Positions 44,251 to 53,840 of a stretch of 64,000 bases of DNA are shown here, piece after piece; position 1 is the first letter of the stretch, and each line of letters starts with the position of its first letter. The notes beneath the pieces were generated by a model. The model ran no database searches. It was not told the DNA's origin and saw nothing but the letters and a program-made list of their open reading frames with translations. This stretch comes from Bacteroidia bacterium. GTDB lineage: Bacteria > Bacteroidota > Bacteroidia > J057 > JADKCL01. The stretch covers positions 372,001-436,000 of the forward strand of contig JACJYV010000002.1 in NCBI GenBank assembly GCA_020635905.1, in the 5' to 3' direction. The position numbers and the translations under genes are program-made.

Positions 44251-45450
44251 ATGGCCGTCAGCGCAAAAAAATTCAACGAAAATCTCAGTTCACTGAACGC
44301 AAGCATAGACACTTTAAAAGGTCCCCTCAAAACGGTTGCTTTTCACCCTCAGAAAGATCAGAGCGTCCTGGCTCAAATCGTCCGTGACCTGAAAGGCATG
44401 GAGCACGTGTTGGAATCTCCTTCCCGCATTTCTTCCACTCTCAAAACCATTGACCAAACTTTGGGCGGCCTGAAAAATACCCTGGAAGGCGTTTCTGGTC
44501 TGAAGGAAATGAAAAAAGTGGCGGAAAAAATGGCTAAAAACATTGATTCCTTCCAGAAAAAAATTGATCCCGCCACGGAAAAAGCCAGCGATTTTGAGTT
44601 GAAAGTTGCGGATTCCTATAAACAAATTTCCAGTTTCAGGGCTGCGCTTGAAAACCTTTACAGCGTCCTGGATGGCTTCCAGAAAGGACTTGTTTCCTAC
44701 GGAAAAGTGATTGCGGCCACGGAAGAATGTGTCGCTGCTGCGCCTGACGAGGAGACCAAAAAGGAAATGAGCGGTCAGCTGGCCTCAGTTACCAAAGATT
44801 CTGACAAAGCTGTTTCTGAGGTAAGTGCTGTGCTGAATACCTTTCTGACCAGCGCTGAAGGTTTGCGGGATCACATTCAAAAGGAAATTAATCCGTTGAT
44901 CGAGCCCATTGGCTCCCTGGACGATCTTTCTGCCGATTTTGAAGATAATCTGGATGCCCTGATCGCCCCCATGGACGAACTGCGCAATCTGTTGAATTCA
45001 GGTTTCAGCCACACATTCAAATATCCTGCCCCGACCTGGTCAAATCCCACCCGTACCAAAACCCGCACCATCAGCATCAGTGTGGATACTATCATGGAAG
45101 GCGCTGAAAAAGTGGAAGCCACCATTGAAGAAGCCCTTTCCAAAACCGTTTGGGAGGCTTTGAAAATGGTAGGTCTGGAAAAAAACATCAAAACCATGAT
45201 GAAAAAGGGCGAAAGCACGGTCAATGGTTTGTTGAAAAAGACGGATCTTGAATTCAAATTCAGCCTGGCGGGTTTGGATAAAATGGGTGCCAATTTGAAT
45301 AAACTGGAAGCCAAAATCGCCGAATTGCCTGCTGCTTTTGGTGGAATTGACCTGACGGCTCCTGAAGCTGCTATCAATGGCTTTGCCAGCATTCCTCCCC
45401 TGATGGAAACCCTCAATTCTGACTGCAAAAAGGCCAAAAAACGGAAATAA
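44251..45450 (+). CDS. Helical coiled-coil protein of unknown function
   Basis: 399 residues from ATG at 44251 (a TTG nine codons earlier is possible). Almost wholly alpha-helical by composition, with long heptad-like stretches (ISSTLKTIDQTLGGLKNTLE, LKEMKKVAEKMAKNIDSFQK). No signal peptide, membrane segment or family recognised. Similar shape is found in scaffold and pore-forming helical-bundle proteins, but nothing specific supports either. Stands alone on its strand. Confidence 0.65.
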   Translation: MAVSAKKFNENLSSLNASIDTLKGPLKTVAFHPQKDQSVLAQIVRDLKGMEHVLESPSRISSTLKTIDQTLGGLKNTLEGVSGLKEMKKVAEKMAKNIDSFQKKIDPATEKASDFELKVADSYKQISSFRAALENLYSVLDGFQKGLVSYGKVIAATEECVAAAPDEETKKEMSGQLASVTKDSDKAVSEVSAVLNTFLTSAEGLRDHIQKEINPLIEPIGSLDDLSADFEDNLDALIAPMDELRNLLNSGFSHTFKYPAPTWSNPTRTKTRTISISVDTIMEGAEKVEATIEEALSKTVWEALKMVGLEKNIKTMMKKGESTVNGLLKKTDLEFKFSLAGLDKMGANLNKLEAKIAELPAAFGGIDLTAPEAAINGFASIPPLMETLNSDCKKAKKRK

Positions 45451-45475
45451 GCCGTTTTCCTCTTATTTTTTTACT
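45438..45475. terminator. Possible bidirectional terminator
   Basis: Stem AAAACGG (45438-45444) / CCGTTTT (45452-45458), overlapping the stop codon of the coiled-coil gene, followed by a T-rich run to the right. It lies between convergent genes. Confidence 0.5.
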
Positions 45476-46593
45476 TTTTCAAGCAGACTGCTCATCAGCG
45501 GTCCATTCACGAGTTGGGTGATGCCTTCCTGCTGCACGATGTCCTGCACGGCCCAGTCGTGGTTGTAGGGAATGCGGGAATAAATCTGCTGGCGGGGATT
45601 GAAAATGACCAAAGAAGTGCGGTTGGAATCAATGGTAATGAAGTTTTCGCCCATCTGGACACTGTTTTGCAGCCATTCCAGTTCTCCCAGTTCGGCTGGC
45701 TTGCCAGCCAGCCCGGCAAAATCATAGCGGATTTCTTCCGCTGGATTCCCAATCACGACCTCGCCCGAGCCCGTGGAGGTTGCAAAAAATTTGCCCTGCA
45801 AATTTCGCCCTCCATGCGGGGTTTTCAGCCCGCCCAGCACCTTTCGGGCTTCGCCCGAAGCCATGTCAATCGCATACACTGCGCCTTCATGAAAAAAGGT
45901 GGCCAGCAACTGGCCCGGATTTTCCGTGTCGTAGCACACGGAATTGATGAATGCAGCCCGTTTTGCCGTAGGCAAAACCTGGGCCTGCGGATCAGAGATC
46001 AGCAGGTGGTGGATTTCCTGGCGGGCGAATTCGGCCGCTTCTGCGGGCTTGCGGGTCAGGCGAATCTCTGAGTTGGTGGCCGGATCATGGGCAATCTGGA
46101 AGCCATTTTCCCAACCAAACCATTCCCAGGTTACCTCCAGGGTATGCAAATCAAATTCGAACAAACAATCCAACCCCGAGGATGCCACCACAAAACGCGT
46201 GCGATCTGGGTTAAAATCAAGGGTATGAATGTAGCTGAACCAGGGATGGGTCATGCTGCGGGTTCCCTGAGGCGTAGCCAGGTAAATGGTGTTTTCTGAG
46301 GAAATTCCCAATAAATCGCCTTGAACCTGAATGCCACGGGGCTCAGCCAGGGTTGCCAGCACCCGTTCCTCCACAATTTTTCCCCCTTCAATCGCCACAT
46401 ACACCAGACCACCTTCGCTTACCTTGCGCCGTTCAACGGAGCCTGCCTTGCCGGATTTGTTCTGCTTGGAAGCAATATATCGTTGGCGAATCGCTTGTAA
46501 ATCAAAGCTTTTGACCGTCAGCAATAGTTCCAGTCGAGGATAAAAATCATCGCGGTTGACAAAGGTATCCAGCTTTATTCTTTCTGTTTTCAT
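45463..46593 (-). CDS. Beta-propeller-like protein of unknown function
   Basis: 376 residues, no signal peptide. Repeated beta strands of the WD/quinoprotein sort: FSYIHTLDFNPDRTRFVVAS, CLFEFDLHTLEVTWEWFGWE, QLLATFFHEGAVYAIDMAS. No enzyme motif. Overlaps the glycosyltransferase gene by four bases, so it is translated from the same polysaccharide-cluster transcript. Binding or regulatory role only inferred. Confidence 0.6.
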   Translation of the reverse strand: MKTERIKLDTFVNRDDFYPRLELLLTVKSFDLQAIRQRYIASKQNKSGKAGSVERRKVSEGGLVYVAIEGGKIVEERVLATLAEPRGIQVQGDLLGISSENTIYLATPQGTRSMTHPWFSYIHTLDFNPDRTRFVVASSGLDCLFEFDLHTLEVTWEWFGWENGFQIAHDPATNSEIRLTRKPAEAAEFARQEIHHLLISDPQAQVLPTAKRAAFINSVCYDTENPGQLLATFFHEGAVYAIDMASGEARKVLGGLKTPHGGRNLQGKFFATSTGSGEVVIGNPAEEIRYDFAGLAGKPAELGELEWLQNSVQMGENFITIDSNRTSLVIFNPRQQIYSRIPYNHDWAVQDIVQQEGITQLVNGPLMSSLLEKVKK

Positions 46594-47894
46594 GCAGTCA
46601 GTTGGTCAAGGATTTGGGCCAGCAGGCCGGTCTGGGAATAGCGGGAATATTTTTTGAAGCCCTCCTGGTTGTCTTTGACCTGGATTTTGCCATTGGCCAG
46701 CCATTGGTTGAACTTTTCCAGCAGGATTTCCTGCATTTTTTCCCCGTTCTGGTAGTCGATCATGGGGCCTTTGCCTGCACTTTCCAAAACCTGGCTTGCG
46801 TCGCCATCTGCCGGGCCAATGCAAAGCATGGGCGTCTGACAGGCCATATTTTCGAAGATTTTTCCCGTAATGATGCCGCGGTTTCCCTTGGTTTGGGGGA
46901 TGGGAAAAAGGAGCATGCCCGCTCCACCCATTTTGGCGGTGGCCTCAGCATGAGACACAAATCCATTGACCTGCAAATTGGACTCTAATCCTGCCTGTTT
47001 CAGATTTTCCAGCACAGATCCATCAATTTTACCCGTAAACTCCAACCTGAAGTATTGCCTGAAATCAGCATTTGTATCAATCAGATTTTTAAGCACTTGC
47101 CACAATACGGGGAGATTCTGGTTGGGTTTGAAATTGCCAATGTATTCCAGGGTAAAAAACTCCGTTTTAAGAGGCTCTCCCTGGTAAATGTCTTCTTCGT
47201 CGTAGCCGTTATACAGCACCTCAATTTTGCGGGCCCGGGCTTCAAATTCCCGTTTCAAACCCAGAGAAACCGTCAGGGTGGTGTCGGCTGTGGCCAGTAC
47301 TTCAGTTTCCAGCTTGCGGTCTTTTTCCAGGGTTTTGGCTGTTCTGGGCAGAAATTCGTAAATAAACAGGTCGGTCCAGGGGTCGCGAAAGTCCGCAATC
47401 CAGGGCAATCCAAATTCCTTTTGCAGGGCCAGACCCGTCAGGTGGGTGCTGTGAGGCGGTCCTGTGGTGATAATTGCCTTTACAGCATGGCTTTGGATGA
47501 TTTTCCGCCCCTCTTTGATGGCAAATTTCTTCCAGCCCACCCGCGCATCGGGGATAAACCAGTTGCCGCGCACATGGCGGGCAAATCTTTGAAACAGGGA
47601 TTTGGAAGTGCCAATTCCTGTCATACCCGAGGGAATCTGCTTGCCCTTTTTTCCCCTCAGCAAATTATACCAGGTAAACGGCTCAAAGGTATTGGTTTTG
47701 AATACCTCAACCTCTGCGGGAATATCAGCTTCCAGGGTATAATCCAGGGTAGGATAACTTCCATTTTTGACCGTGACGATGATGGGTTGCCAACCAAATT
47801 CACCCAGAAACTTGGAAAATTTCAAAAAGCGCTGCACTCCCGCACCCCCGGCCGGCGGCCAGTAATAGGTGAATATGAGAACGCTCTTCTTCAT
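46590..47894 (-). CDS. GT4-family glycosyltransferase
   Basis: 434 residues, GT-B fold. N-domain glycine loop YYWPPAGGAGVQRFLKF, and in the C-domain the GILLFP/IITGKIFENMACQTP region (EXE-like donor site) of GT4 enzymes. It probably adds a sugar to a growing surface polysaccharide in the cytoplasm. It lies 70 bases after rmlA, with a copy of the AGAT repeat between them. Confidence 0.85.
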   Translation of the reverse strand: MKKSVLIFTYYWPPAGGAGVQRFLKFSKFLGEFGWQPIIVTVKNGSYPTLDYTLEADIPAEVEVFKTNTFEPFTWYNLLRGKKGKQIPSGMTGIGTSKSLFQRFARHVRGNWFIPDARVGWKKFAIKEGRKIIQSHAVKAIITTGPPHSTHLTGLALQKEFGLPWIADFRDPWTDLFIYEFLPRTAKTLEKDRKLETEVLATADTTLTVSLGLKREFEARARKIEVLYNGYDEEDIYQGEPLKTEFFTLEYIGNFKPNQNLPVLWQVLKNLIDTNADFRQYFRLEFTGKIDGSVLENLKQAGLESNLQVNGFVSHAEATAKMGGAGMLLFPIPQTKGNRGIITGKIFENMACQTPMLCIGPADGDASQVLESAGKGPMIDYQNGEKMQEILLEKFNQWLANGKIQVKDNQEGFKKYSRYSQTGLLAQILDQLTA

Positions 47895-47978
47895 AGATGT
47901 CAGATTTGGAGATTTTAGATGACAGATCAGACGAATAATCCCACCCTATCTGAAATCTAAAATCTTACCGTCTAATAT
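47895..47978. repeat. AGAT/TTAGA repeat, copy C
   Basis: Direct arm 47895-47932 and inverted arm 47942-47978 (CTGAAATCTAAAATCTTACCG). The rmlA stop codon and last codons lie inside the right arm. Confidence 0.6.
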
Positions 47979-48855
47979 CTTTTTCCTTGATTATTTCCTG
48001 CAAATACACCCCGTAGCCTGATTTGAGGTATTTTTCGGCGAGTTTTTTCATCTGGGGCACGTCAATGTAACCCATTCTGAAGGCAACTTCCTCGATGCAG
48101 CCAATTTTCAGGCCCTGCCTTTCCTCAATGATCTGGACAAAATTTCCCGCCTGAAGCAGGGATTCGTGGGTGCCCGTGTCGAGCCAGGCCGTGCCGCGGG
48201 TGAGGATGGATACACGCAGTTTGCCCTGCTCCAGGTAGATTTTATTGATGTCCGTGATTTCCAGTTCGCCCCTGGGAGAAGGTTTGAGGTTTTTGGCGAT
48301 TTCAACCACGTTTTTGTCGTAATAGTAAATGCCCGGCACCGCGAAGGAACTTTTGGGATTTTTGGGTTTTTCCTCGATCGAAATGGCCTGACCCCCTTTG
48401 TCAAATTCCACTACGCCATAGCGTTCGGGATCACTGACGTGGTAGGCAAAAACCATGCCTCCACCCTCTTCGCGCACGGTTTGGGCCGCATTTTGCAGCA
48501 CTTTGGAAAGGTTGGCGCCGTAGAAAATGTTATCCCCCAAAATCAAGGCCGCATCGTCGCCGTCAATGAACTTTTCCCCAATGGTAAAGGCCTGGGCCAG
48601 GCCTTTGGGCTCGGGCTGAATGGCGTATTCTATGCGCATCCCCAGATCACTGCCATCTCCAAACATGGTCTCAAAGAGGCTGGTATGCTCAGGAGTGGAT
48701 ATGATCAGCACTTCCCGTATGCCCGAAATCATCAGGGTCGAGAGGGGGTAATAGATCATGGGCTTGTCGTACACGGGCATGAGCTGCTTGCTGATAGCCA
48801 GCGTCAGGGGGTGTAAGCGGGTGCCGGACCCGCCGGCGAGGATTATGCCTTTCAT
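47965..48855 (-). CDS. rmlA: Glucose-1-phosphate thymidylyltransferase
   Basis: 296 residues. Nucleotide-binding GGSGTRLHPLT, GDNIFYG (Mg/phosphate) and VEFD, IEEKP motifs are all present. The enzyme makes dTDP-glucose, the first step to dTDP-rhamnose and other deoxysugars. RmlC follows upstream on the same strand, but rmlB and rmlD are absent from the window. Confidence 0.95.
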   Translation of the reverse strand: MKGIILAGGSGTRLHPLTLAISKQLMPVYDKPMIYYPLSTLMISGIREVLIISTPEHTSLFETMFGDGSDLGMRIEYAIQPEPKGLAQAFTIGEKFIDGDDAALILGDNIFYGANLSKVLQNAAQTVREEGGGMVFAYHVSDPERYGVVEFDKGGQAISIEEKPKNPKSSFAVPGIYYYDKNVVEIAKNLKPSPRGELEITDINKIYLEQGKLRVSILTRGTAWLDTGTHESLLQAGNFVQIIEERQGLKIGCIEEVAFRMGYIDVPQMKKLAEKYLKSGYGVYLQEIIKEKDIRR

Positions 48856-48859
48856 TTTT

Positions 48860-48960
48860 TATTAGATTTCAGATGGTGAGATTTTAGAATTCAGAGAGTT
48901 GTGTTAAATCACCTGCATCTAAATTCTATTATCTAATTTCTCACATCTGTTTGTCTCACA
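48860..48960. repeat. AGAT/TTAGA repeat, copy D
   Basis: Fills the space between rmlA and rmlC. Contains GATGGTGAGATTTTAGAATTCAG-type direct units and CTCACATCTGTTTGTCTCACATCT inverted units. The rmlC stop codon (TGA) is part of the repeat. Confidence 0.6.
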
Positions 48961-49519
48961 TCTCCCCGAAGGGCGAACTAAATTCAGCAAAACTGCTGTT
49001 CAGTTTATCTTTATCTGATATTTCAATGCCTTCTGTGAGGCCCCAGTCAATGTTGAGATCGGGGTCGTTCCACATGAGGCCGCCTTCGGCGTCTTTGTGG
49101 TAGAAGTTGGTGCATTTATAATGAAAAATACATTCTTCTGAAAGCACCACAAAGCCGTGGGCAAAGCCAGGAGGAACGTACAACATTTTGTGGTTATCCC
49201 CGGAAAGATCCACCCAGTAGGTCTGGCCATAATGGGGTGAACCTTTGCGAATGTCCACCGCGACATCGCGGGCCAGCCCTTTGAGCACGGAAACGAGCTT
49301 GCCCTGGGCATAGGGAGGGGCCTGAAAATGCAGTCCCCGCAACACGCCGCGGGTGGAAAAGCTCAGGTTGTCCTGCACAAATTCTGCCTCAATCCCAACC
49401 TGGGCGGCAAAGTCTTTTTTATTATAGGATTCCTTGAAATACCCCCGCGCATCGGGAAAATGCCGGGCCTGGATCAGAATCAATCCGGGTATGGGTTCTT
49501 CAAGCTTGGTGAACGGCAT
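48956..49519 (-). CDS. rmlC: dTDP-4-dehydrorhamnose 3,5-epimerase
   Basis: 187 residues from MPFTKLEEPIPGLILI, the usual RmlC length. An upstream in-frame extension (to 49942) lies antisense/out of frame inside the neighbouring gene and is not protein-like. Motifs: DNLSFSTRGVLRGLHFQ with the catalytic His, and VPPGFAHGFVVLSE. It inverts C3 and C5 of the 4-keto sugar. The start overlaps the upstream UDP-xylose synthase gene by 20 bases. Confidence 0.92.
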   Translation of the reverse strand: MPFTKLEEPIPGLILIQARHFPDARGYFKESYNKKDFAAQVGIEAEFVQDNLSFSTRGVLRGLHFQAPPYAQGKLVSVLKGLARDVAVDIRKGSPHYGQTYWVDLSGDNHKMLYVPPGFAHGFVVLSEECIFHYKCTNFYHKDAEGGLMWNDPDLNIDWGLTEGIEISDKDKLNSSFAEFSSPFGEM

Positions 49520-50465
49520 GAACCTTTCCTTTGAAATAGTCAATCGTGATTTGCAATCCGTCTTTGCGATCCACTTTGGGTTCCCAACCCAGCAAAGAGC
49601 GGGCTTTGGTAATGTCGGGCTGCCGTACCTTGGGATCGTCCATGGGCAAATCTTTGAAGATGATTTTGCTTTCAGTACCCGTGATGCGGATGATCTCTCT
49701 GGCAAAATCAAGAATTGAAATCTCGTCGGGATTACCAATATTGACCGGGTCCGTGTGGTCACTGTGCAGCAGGCGGTAAATTCCTTCGACCAGATCGTCC
49801 ACATAGCAAAAGCTGCGGGTCTGGCTGCCATCCCCAAACACGGTAATGTCTTCGCCACGCAGGGCCTGGCCCACAAATGCGGGCAGAGCGCGGCCATCGT
49901 CGAGGCGCATGCGGGGGCCATAGGTATTGAAAATGCGCACAATGCGGGTTTCCACTCCGTGGAAACGGTGGTAGGCCATGGTCATGGCTTCCATGAAGCG
50001 TTTGGCTTCGTCGTACACGCCGCGGGGCCCGATAGGATTGACATTGCCCCAGTATTCTTCCTTTTGGGGATGAATTTCGGGATCGCCATAGACCTCAGAG
50101 GTGGAGGCAATCAGGATGCGGGCCTTTTTGGCTTTGGCCAGGCCCAGCAGCTTGTGGGTGCCCAGGGAACCCACTTTGAGGGTCTGGATGGGCATTTTCA
50201 GGTAATCAATGGGGCTGGCCGGCGAGGCAAAATGCAGGATATAATCCAGATTTCCTTCCACATAGACAAACTCGGTCACGTCGTGGTGGATGAATTTGAA
50301 ATTGGGCTTGCCAATCAGGTGAGCGATGTTGTCCGGACTTCCCGTGAGGAAATTATCCATCACAATCACATCATACCCGCCGTTGACGAAACGGTCGGCC
50401 AGGTGGGAGCCCAGGAATCCTGCTCCACCTGTGATAAGTATTCTTCCTTTCAGACCCGCGCTCAT
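49500..50465 (-). CDS. UDP-glucuronate decarboxylase (UDP-xylose synthase)
   Basis: 321 residues, short-chain dehydrogenase fold. NAD loop TGGAGFLGSHLADRF, Y-x-x-x-K pair Y151/K155 in GVYDEAKRF. The PASP (FASPASPIDYL) and GPRGVYDEAKR motifs separate UXS enzymes from dTDP-glucose dehydratase. It turns UDP-glucuronate, the product of the adjacent dehydrogenase, into UDP-xylose. Start overlaps the ugd stop by four bases. Confidence 0.9.
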   Translation of the reverse strand: MSAGLKGRILITGGAGFLGSHLADRFVNGGYDVIVMDNFLTGSPDNIAHLIGKPNFKFIHHDVTEFVYVEGNLDYILHFASPASPIDYLKMPIQTLKVGSLGTHKLLGLAKAKKARILIASTSEVYGDPEIHPQKEEYWGNVNPIGPRGVYDEAKRFMEAMTMAYHRFHGVETRIVRIFNTYGPRMRLDDGRALPAFVGQALRGEDITVFGDGSQTRSFCYVDDLVEGIYRLLHSDHTDPVNIGNPDEISILDFAREIIRITGTESKIIFKDLPMDDPKVRQPDITKARSLLGWEPKVDRKDGLQITIDYFKGKVHAVHQA

Positions 50466-51787
50466 GCTTTTACCCGGGCGTCAACGGTTTGGCGGCCAAT
50501 GGACGCATAAAAGAATCCCATCTGACTCATCTGGTCAAGGTCGTACACGTTGCGTCCGTCGAATACCACGGGCTCTTTGAGCAGGGCCTTTACCTTGTCG
50601 AAATCAGGGCTGCGGAATTCATTCCACTCGGTCACAATCAGCAGGGCGTCGGCCCCTTTGAGCGCGTCATACTGGTTTTCCACCATGTCAAATTTCAGGT
50701 CGGTGTACATCCTGACCTGCTCCATGGCTTCGGGATCAAATCCCTGCACTTTGGCACCCATTTCGAGGAGTTTTTCGACAATCACCAGGGCAGGTGCTTC
50801 GCGGATATCGTCTGTATTGGGTTTGAAGGCCAGTCCCCACACGGCAAAGGTTTTGCCGCTCAGGTTAGTGCCATACTGGCTGATCACTTTTTCGATCAAA
50901 ACAGATTTTTGTACCTGATTGACCCTCATGACTGCTTCCAGGATGCTGAAGTCATAGCCGTAAGCCATGGAGGTTTTGTAGAGGGCTGATACGTCTTTGG
51001 GAAAGCAGGATCCGCCATAACCCACCCCCGCAAAAAGAAAGCGTTTGCCAATGCGGGAATCTGAACCAATGCCCCTGCGCACCATATCCACGTCCGCACC
51101 CACCTTCTCGCACAGGTTGGCAATTTCATTCATGAATGAGATTTTGGTGGCCAGGAAGGAGTTGGCGGCATATTTGGTCAGCTCTGAGCTGCGCTCATTC
51201 ATGAATATGATGGGGTTGCCCGAAAGTACGAAGGGGCGGTAGAGTTTTTCGAGCACTTTGCGGGCGCGGTCAGACTGGGTGCCAATCACCACCCGTTCGG
51301 GTTTCATGAAATCTTCCACTGCAGCGCCTTCCCGCAAAAATTCGGGGTTGGAAACCACGTCAAAATCGACGTGGGCATGGGCGGCAATGGTTTCGCGCAC
51401 CTTGTCAGCGGTACCCACAGGCACGGTGGACTTATTGACGATCACTTTGTAGCTGGTCATCATGGGGCCGATTTTGCGGGCCACGTCCAGCACATACTGG
51501 AGATCTGCGGAGCCGTCTTCGCGGGGAGGGGTGGGCAAAGCCAGGAAAATCACCTCAGCATGGTCCACGGCTTTTTTGAGGTCGTCTGTAAAAGTAAGTC
51601 TTCCTTCTTTGATATTGCGCTCGAAGAGCACTTCCAGGCCGGGCTCATAAATGGGGATGATCCCCGCTTTCAACTTGGCAAGTTTATCCTGGTTATTGTC
51701 AACGCAGATGACGTTGTTTCCAGACTCTGCGAAGCAGGTGCCTCCCACAAGTCCAACATAACCAGTTCCGATTACAGAAACATTCAT
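50462..51787 (-). CDS. ugd: UDP-glucose 6-dehydrogenase
   Basis: 441 residues, normal. N-terminal NAD loop VIGTGYVGLVGGTCFAESG. Catalytic Cys in GVGYGGSCFPKDV (about C261), and KFNTDD-like VWGLAFKPNTDDIREAP in the C-domain. Oxidises UDP-glucose to UDP-glucuronate in two steps. With the next gene it forms a compact UDP-xylose pathway for surface polysaccharide. Confidence 0.94.
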   Translation of the reverse strand: MNVSVIGTGYVGLVGGTCFAESGNNVICVDNNQDKLAKLKAGIIPIYEPGLEVLFERNIKEGRLTFTDDLKKAVDHAEVIFLALPTPPREDGSADLQYVLDVARKIGPMMTSYKVIVNKSTVPVGTADKVRETIAAHAHVDFDVVSNPEFLREGAAVEDFMKPERVVIGTQSDRARKVLEKLYRPFVLSGNPIIFMNERSSELTKYAANSFLATKISFMNEIANLCEKVGADVDMVRRGIGSDSRIGKRFLFAGVGYGGSCFPKDVSALYKTSMAYGYDFSILEAVMRVNQVQKSVLIEKVISQYGTNLSGKTFAVWGLAFKPNTDDIREAPALVIVEKLLEMGAKVQGFDPEAMEQVRMYTDLKFDMVENQYDALKGADALLIVTEWNEFRSPDFDKVKALLKEPVVFDGRNVYDLDQMSQMGFFYASIGRQTVDARVKA

Positions 51788-51804
51788 GAACGATTGTATT
51801 TCAA

Positions 51805-52953
51805 TTATTGGTTATAGCATTCCAAAAAATGGTTTGCAATATAGTCAATTTGTGCTTCATCCAACTCTGAATGCATGGGCAGACTGATCACCTGGCCAGT
51901 CAGTTCTTCGGTCAGGGGCAAATCGCCTTCTTTACAGGCATCAGAGAGGTAGGCTTCCTGCAGGTGGAGGGGCACAGGATAGTAAATCATGGAAGGAATT
52001 CCGCGTTCCTGGAGGGCTTTTTGCATGGCGTCGCGTTTGGCCCGGCCTTCCAGGATGCGAACGGTGTACTGGTGGAATACGTGGGTGGCATTGGCGGGAA
52101 TGTGGGGAGTAATCAACCCTTTCACTCCTGCGAAGCGGGCGTTGTAACCAGCAGCTGCCGCATTCCTGACCTTATTGTATTCATTGAGGTGACGGAGCTT
52201 AATGTCCAGAACAGCAGCCTGCATGGAATCCAGACGGCTGTTTACCCCAATGGATGAATGGTAGTATCTAACCTTGGATCCGTGGTTGCAGATTTCCAGC
52301 AATTTGGCTCCCAAAACGTCGTCGTTGGTGAAGATGGCCCCGCCGTCGCCGTAGGCGCCCAGGTTTTTGCTGGGATAGAAGGAAGTAGTACCAATGTCGC
52401 CCAGGGTGCCTGATTTTCCTTTGCGACCATCTGAAAAGGTGTAATCACTGCCAATGGATTGGGCTGCGTCTTCCACCACGAAGAGGTTGTGCTTTTTGGC
52501 AATGTTGTTGATGGCCTCCATGTCGGCCGTAAGGCCGTAGAGGTGTACGGGAATGATGCAACGGGTGCGGGGCGTAATGGCAGCCTCAATTTTGGCCGGG
52601 TCGAGGGTATAGGTGGCGGGATCAATGTCCACAAACACGGGTTTGAGGCCCAGCAGGGCAATAACTTCGGCCGTGGCTACGAAGGTGAAGGCCGCGGTGA
52701 TGACTTCGTCGCCGGGTTTCAGGTCGAGGGCCATGAGCGCCACCTGGAGGGCATCTGTACCATTCCCGCAGGGAATGACGTATTTTACGCCCAAATATTC
52801 AGCCAGATTCGCCTTGAAACTCTGCACCCAGGGACCGTTAATAAATTGCCCGGAGGTAATTACTTTCAGCACTTCCCGGTCCACTTCTTCCTGGATCTTG
52901 CGGTATTGGCCGAGCACATCGACCATTTGAATTTGCATTTTTGTTTCTGCCAT
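51805..52953 (-). CDS. DegT/DnrJ/EryC1/StrS-family sugar aminotransferase
   Basis: 382 residues. PLP lysine K196 in FYPSKNLGAYGDGGA, and GNGTDALQVALMAL near the N-terminus are hallmarks of sugar 3- or 4-aminotransferases. With the hexapeptide acetyltransferase next door it resembles the WbpE/WbpD pair that makes a 3-acetamido sugar nucleotide. The oxidase WbpB is not present here, so the exact sugar is unproven. Confidence 0.9.
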   Translation of the reverse strand: MAETKMQIQMVDVLGQYRKIQEEVDREVLKVITSGQFINGPWVQSFKANLAEYLGVKYVIPCGNGTDALQVALMALDLKPGDEVITAAFTFVATAEVIALLGLKPVFVDIDPATYTLDPAKIEAAITPRTRCIIPVHLYGLTADMEAINNIAKKHNLFVVEDAAQSIGSDYTFSDGRKGKSGTLGDIGTTSFYPSKNLGAYGDGGAIFTNDDVLGAKLLEICNHGSKVRYYHSSIGVNSRLDSMQAAVLDIKLRHLNEYNKVRNAAAAGYNARFAGVKGLITPHIPANATHVFHQYTVRILEGRAKRDAMQKALQERGIPSMIYYPVPLHLQEAYLSDACKEGDLPLTEELTGQVISLPMHSELDEAQIDYIANHFLECYNQ

Positions 52954-53036
52954 TATTTTTAGGTGTTAGGAATCAGGGGTTGGGTATTAGGAATTTCTGG
53001 AAATAATCTAACTCCCAGGGCCTGAAAACCCATCCT

Positions 53037-53624
53037 TCATTCTTCTAATTTTACAACTTCATCTACAATTAACCTGTATTTTTGCCCGCTTTCCGGACAT
53101 TTGGCGTAGCCTTCGTCGTCGAATTTCAGCCTGTGTCCGTATTCGCTGATCCATCCCAACTGCCGGCCAGGATTGCCGACAATCAGGGCGTAAGGACGCA
53201 CGTCTTTGGTCACCACGGCGCCTGCGCCAATGAAGGCATATTTTCCAATGCGATTTCCGCAAATGATGGTGGCATTCGCTCCCACACTCGCCCCTTTTTC
53301 GACGATGGTTTCCTTGAATTCATTTTTGCGCTGCACGGCACTCCGTGGGTTGATCACATTGGTAAATACCATGGAGGGACCGAGAAAAACGTCGTCTTCG
53401 CAGGTAACTCCAGTGTAAATGGAGACATTATTCTGCACCCGCACATTATTCCCCAACGTCACATTTGAACTCACCAGCACATTCTGGCCCAGTACGCAAT
53501 CTTCACCCAGGCGGGAATTTTTCATGACGTGGCAAAAGTGCCAGATTTTGGTCCCCTTGCCGATTTCGCAAGGTTCATCTACATAAGCAGATTCGTGCAC
53601 AAAGTAGGATTTCTCCCCTGTCAT
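53037..53624 (-). CDS. WbpD-like sugar N-acetyltransferase (hexapeptide repeat)
   Basis: 195 residues from MTGEKSYFVHESAYV; a Met 22 codons upstream adds a poorly conserved leader. Left-handed beta-helix: GKGTKIWHFCHVMKNSRLG, LGNNVRVQNNVSIYTGV, and KGASVGANATIICGNRIGKY. HFCHV supplies the likely catalytic His. The GNPGRQLGWISEYG ending is typical of WbpD/WlaRB-type enzymes. Next to the DegT aminotransferase, so acetylation of a newly added amino group is likely. Confidence 0.88.
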   Translation of the reverse strand: MTGEKSYFVHESAYVDEPCEIGKGTKIWHFCHVMKNSRLGEDCVLGQNVLVSSNVTLGNNVRVQNNVSIYTGVTCEDDVFLGPSMVFTNVINPRSAVQRKNEFKETIVEKGASVGANATIICGNRIGKYAFIGAGAVVTKDVRPYALIVGNPGRQLGWISEYGHRLKFDDEGYAKCPESGQKYRLIVDEVVKLEE

Positions 53625-53840
53625 ACGCAGGTATTGGGTTGATTCATTATTTTTAGGCAAATTTCCTTTTTGAAATAAAACCCGTCCCAAGTGTGTTATG
53701 GAAGACAGGTATTTGATTTGGGAAATTCACTGATAAAGAACTTTTTTTACGGGATCAACTGAGATTCGTTTGAAAAAATTTCTTTTCAGCAATGATTCTC
53801 AAGCTCAACCCTTTGGAAGGGCGAAATTAAAGAATTTGGC

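Noticed and set aside
49520..49942. N-terminal extension of the rmlC frame
   Set aside because: It would overlap the UDP-xylose synthase gene for over 400 bases and RmlC has its usual start at 49519.
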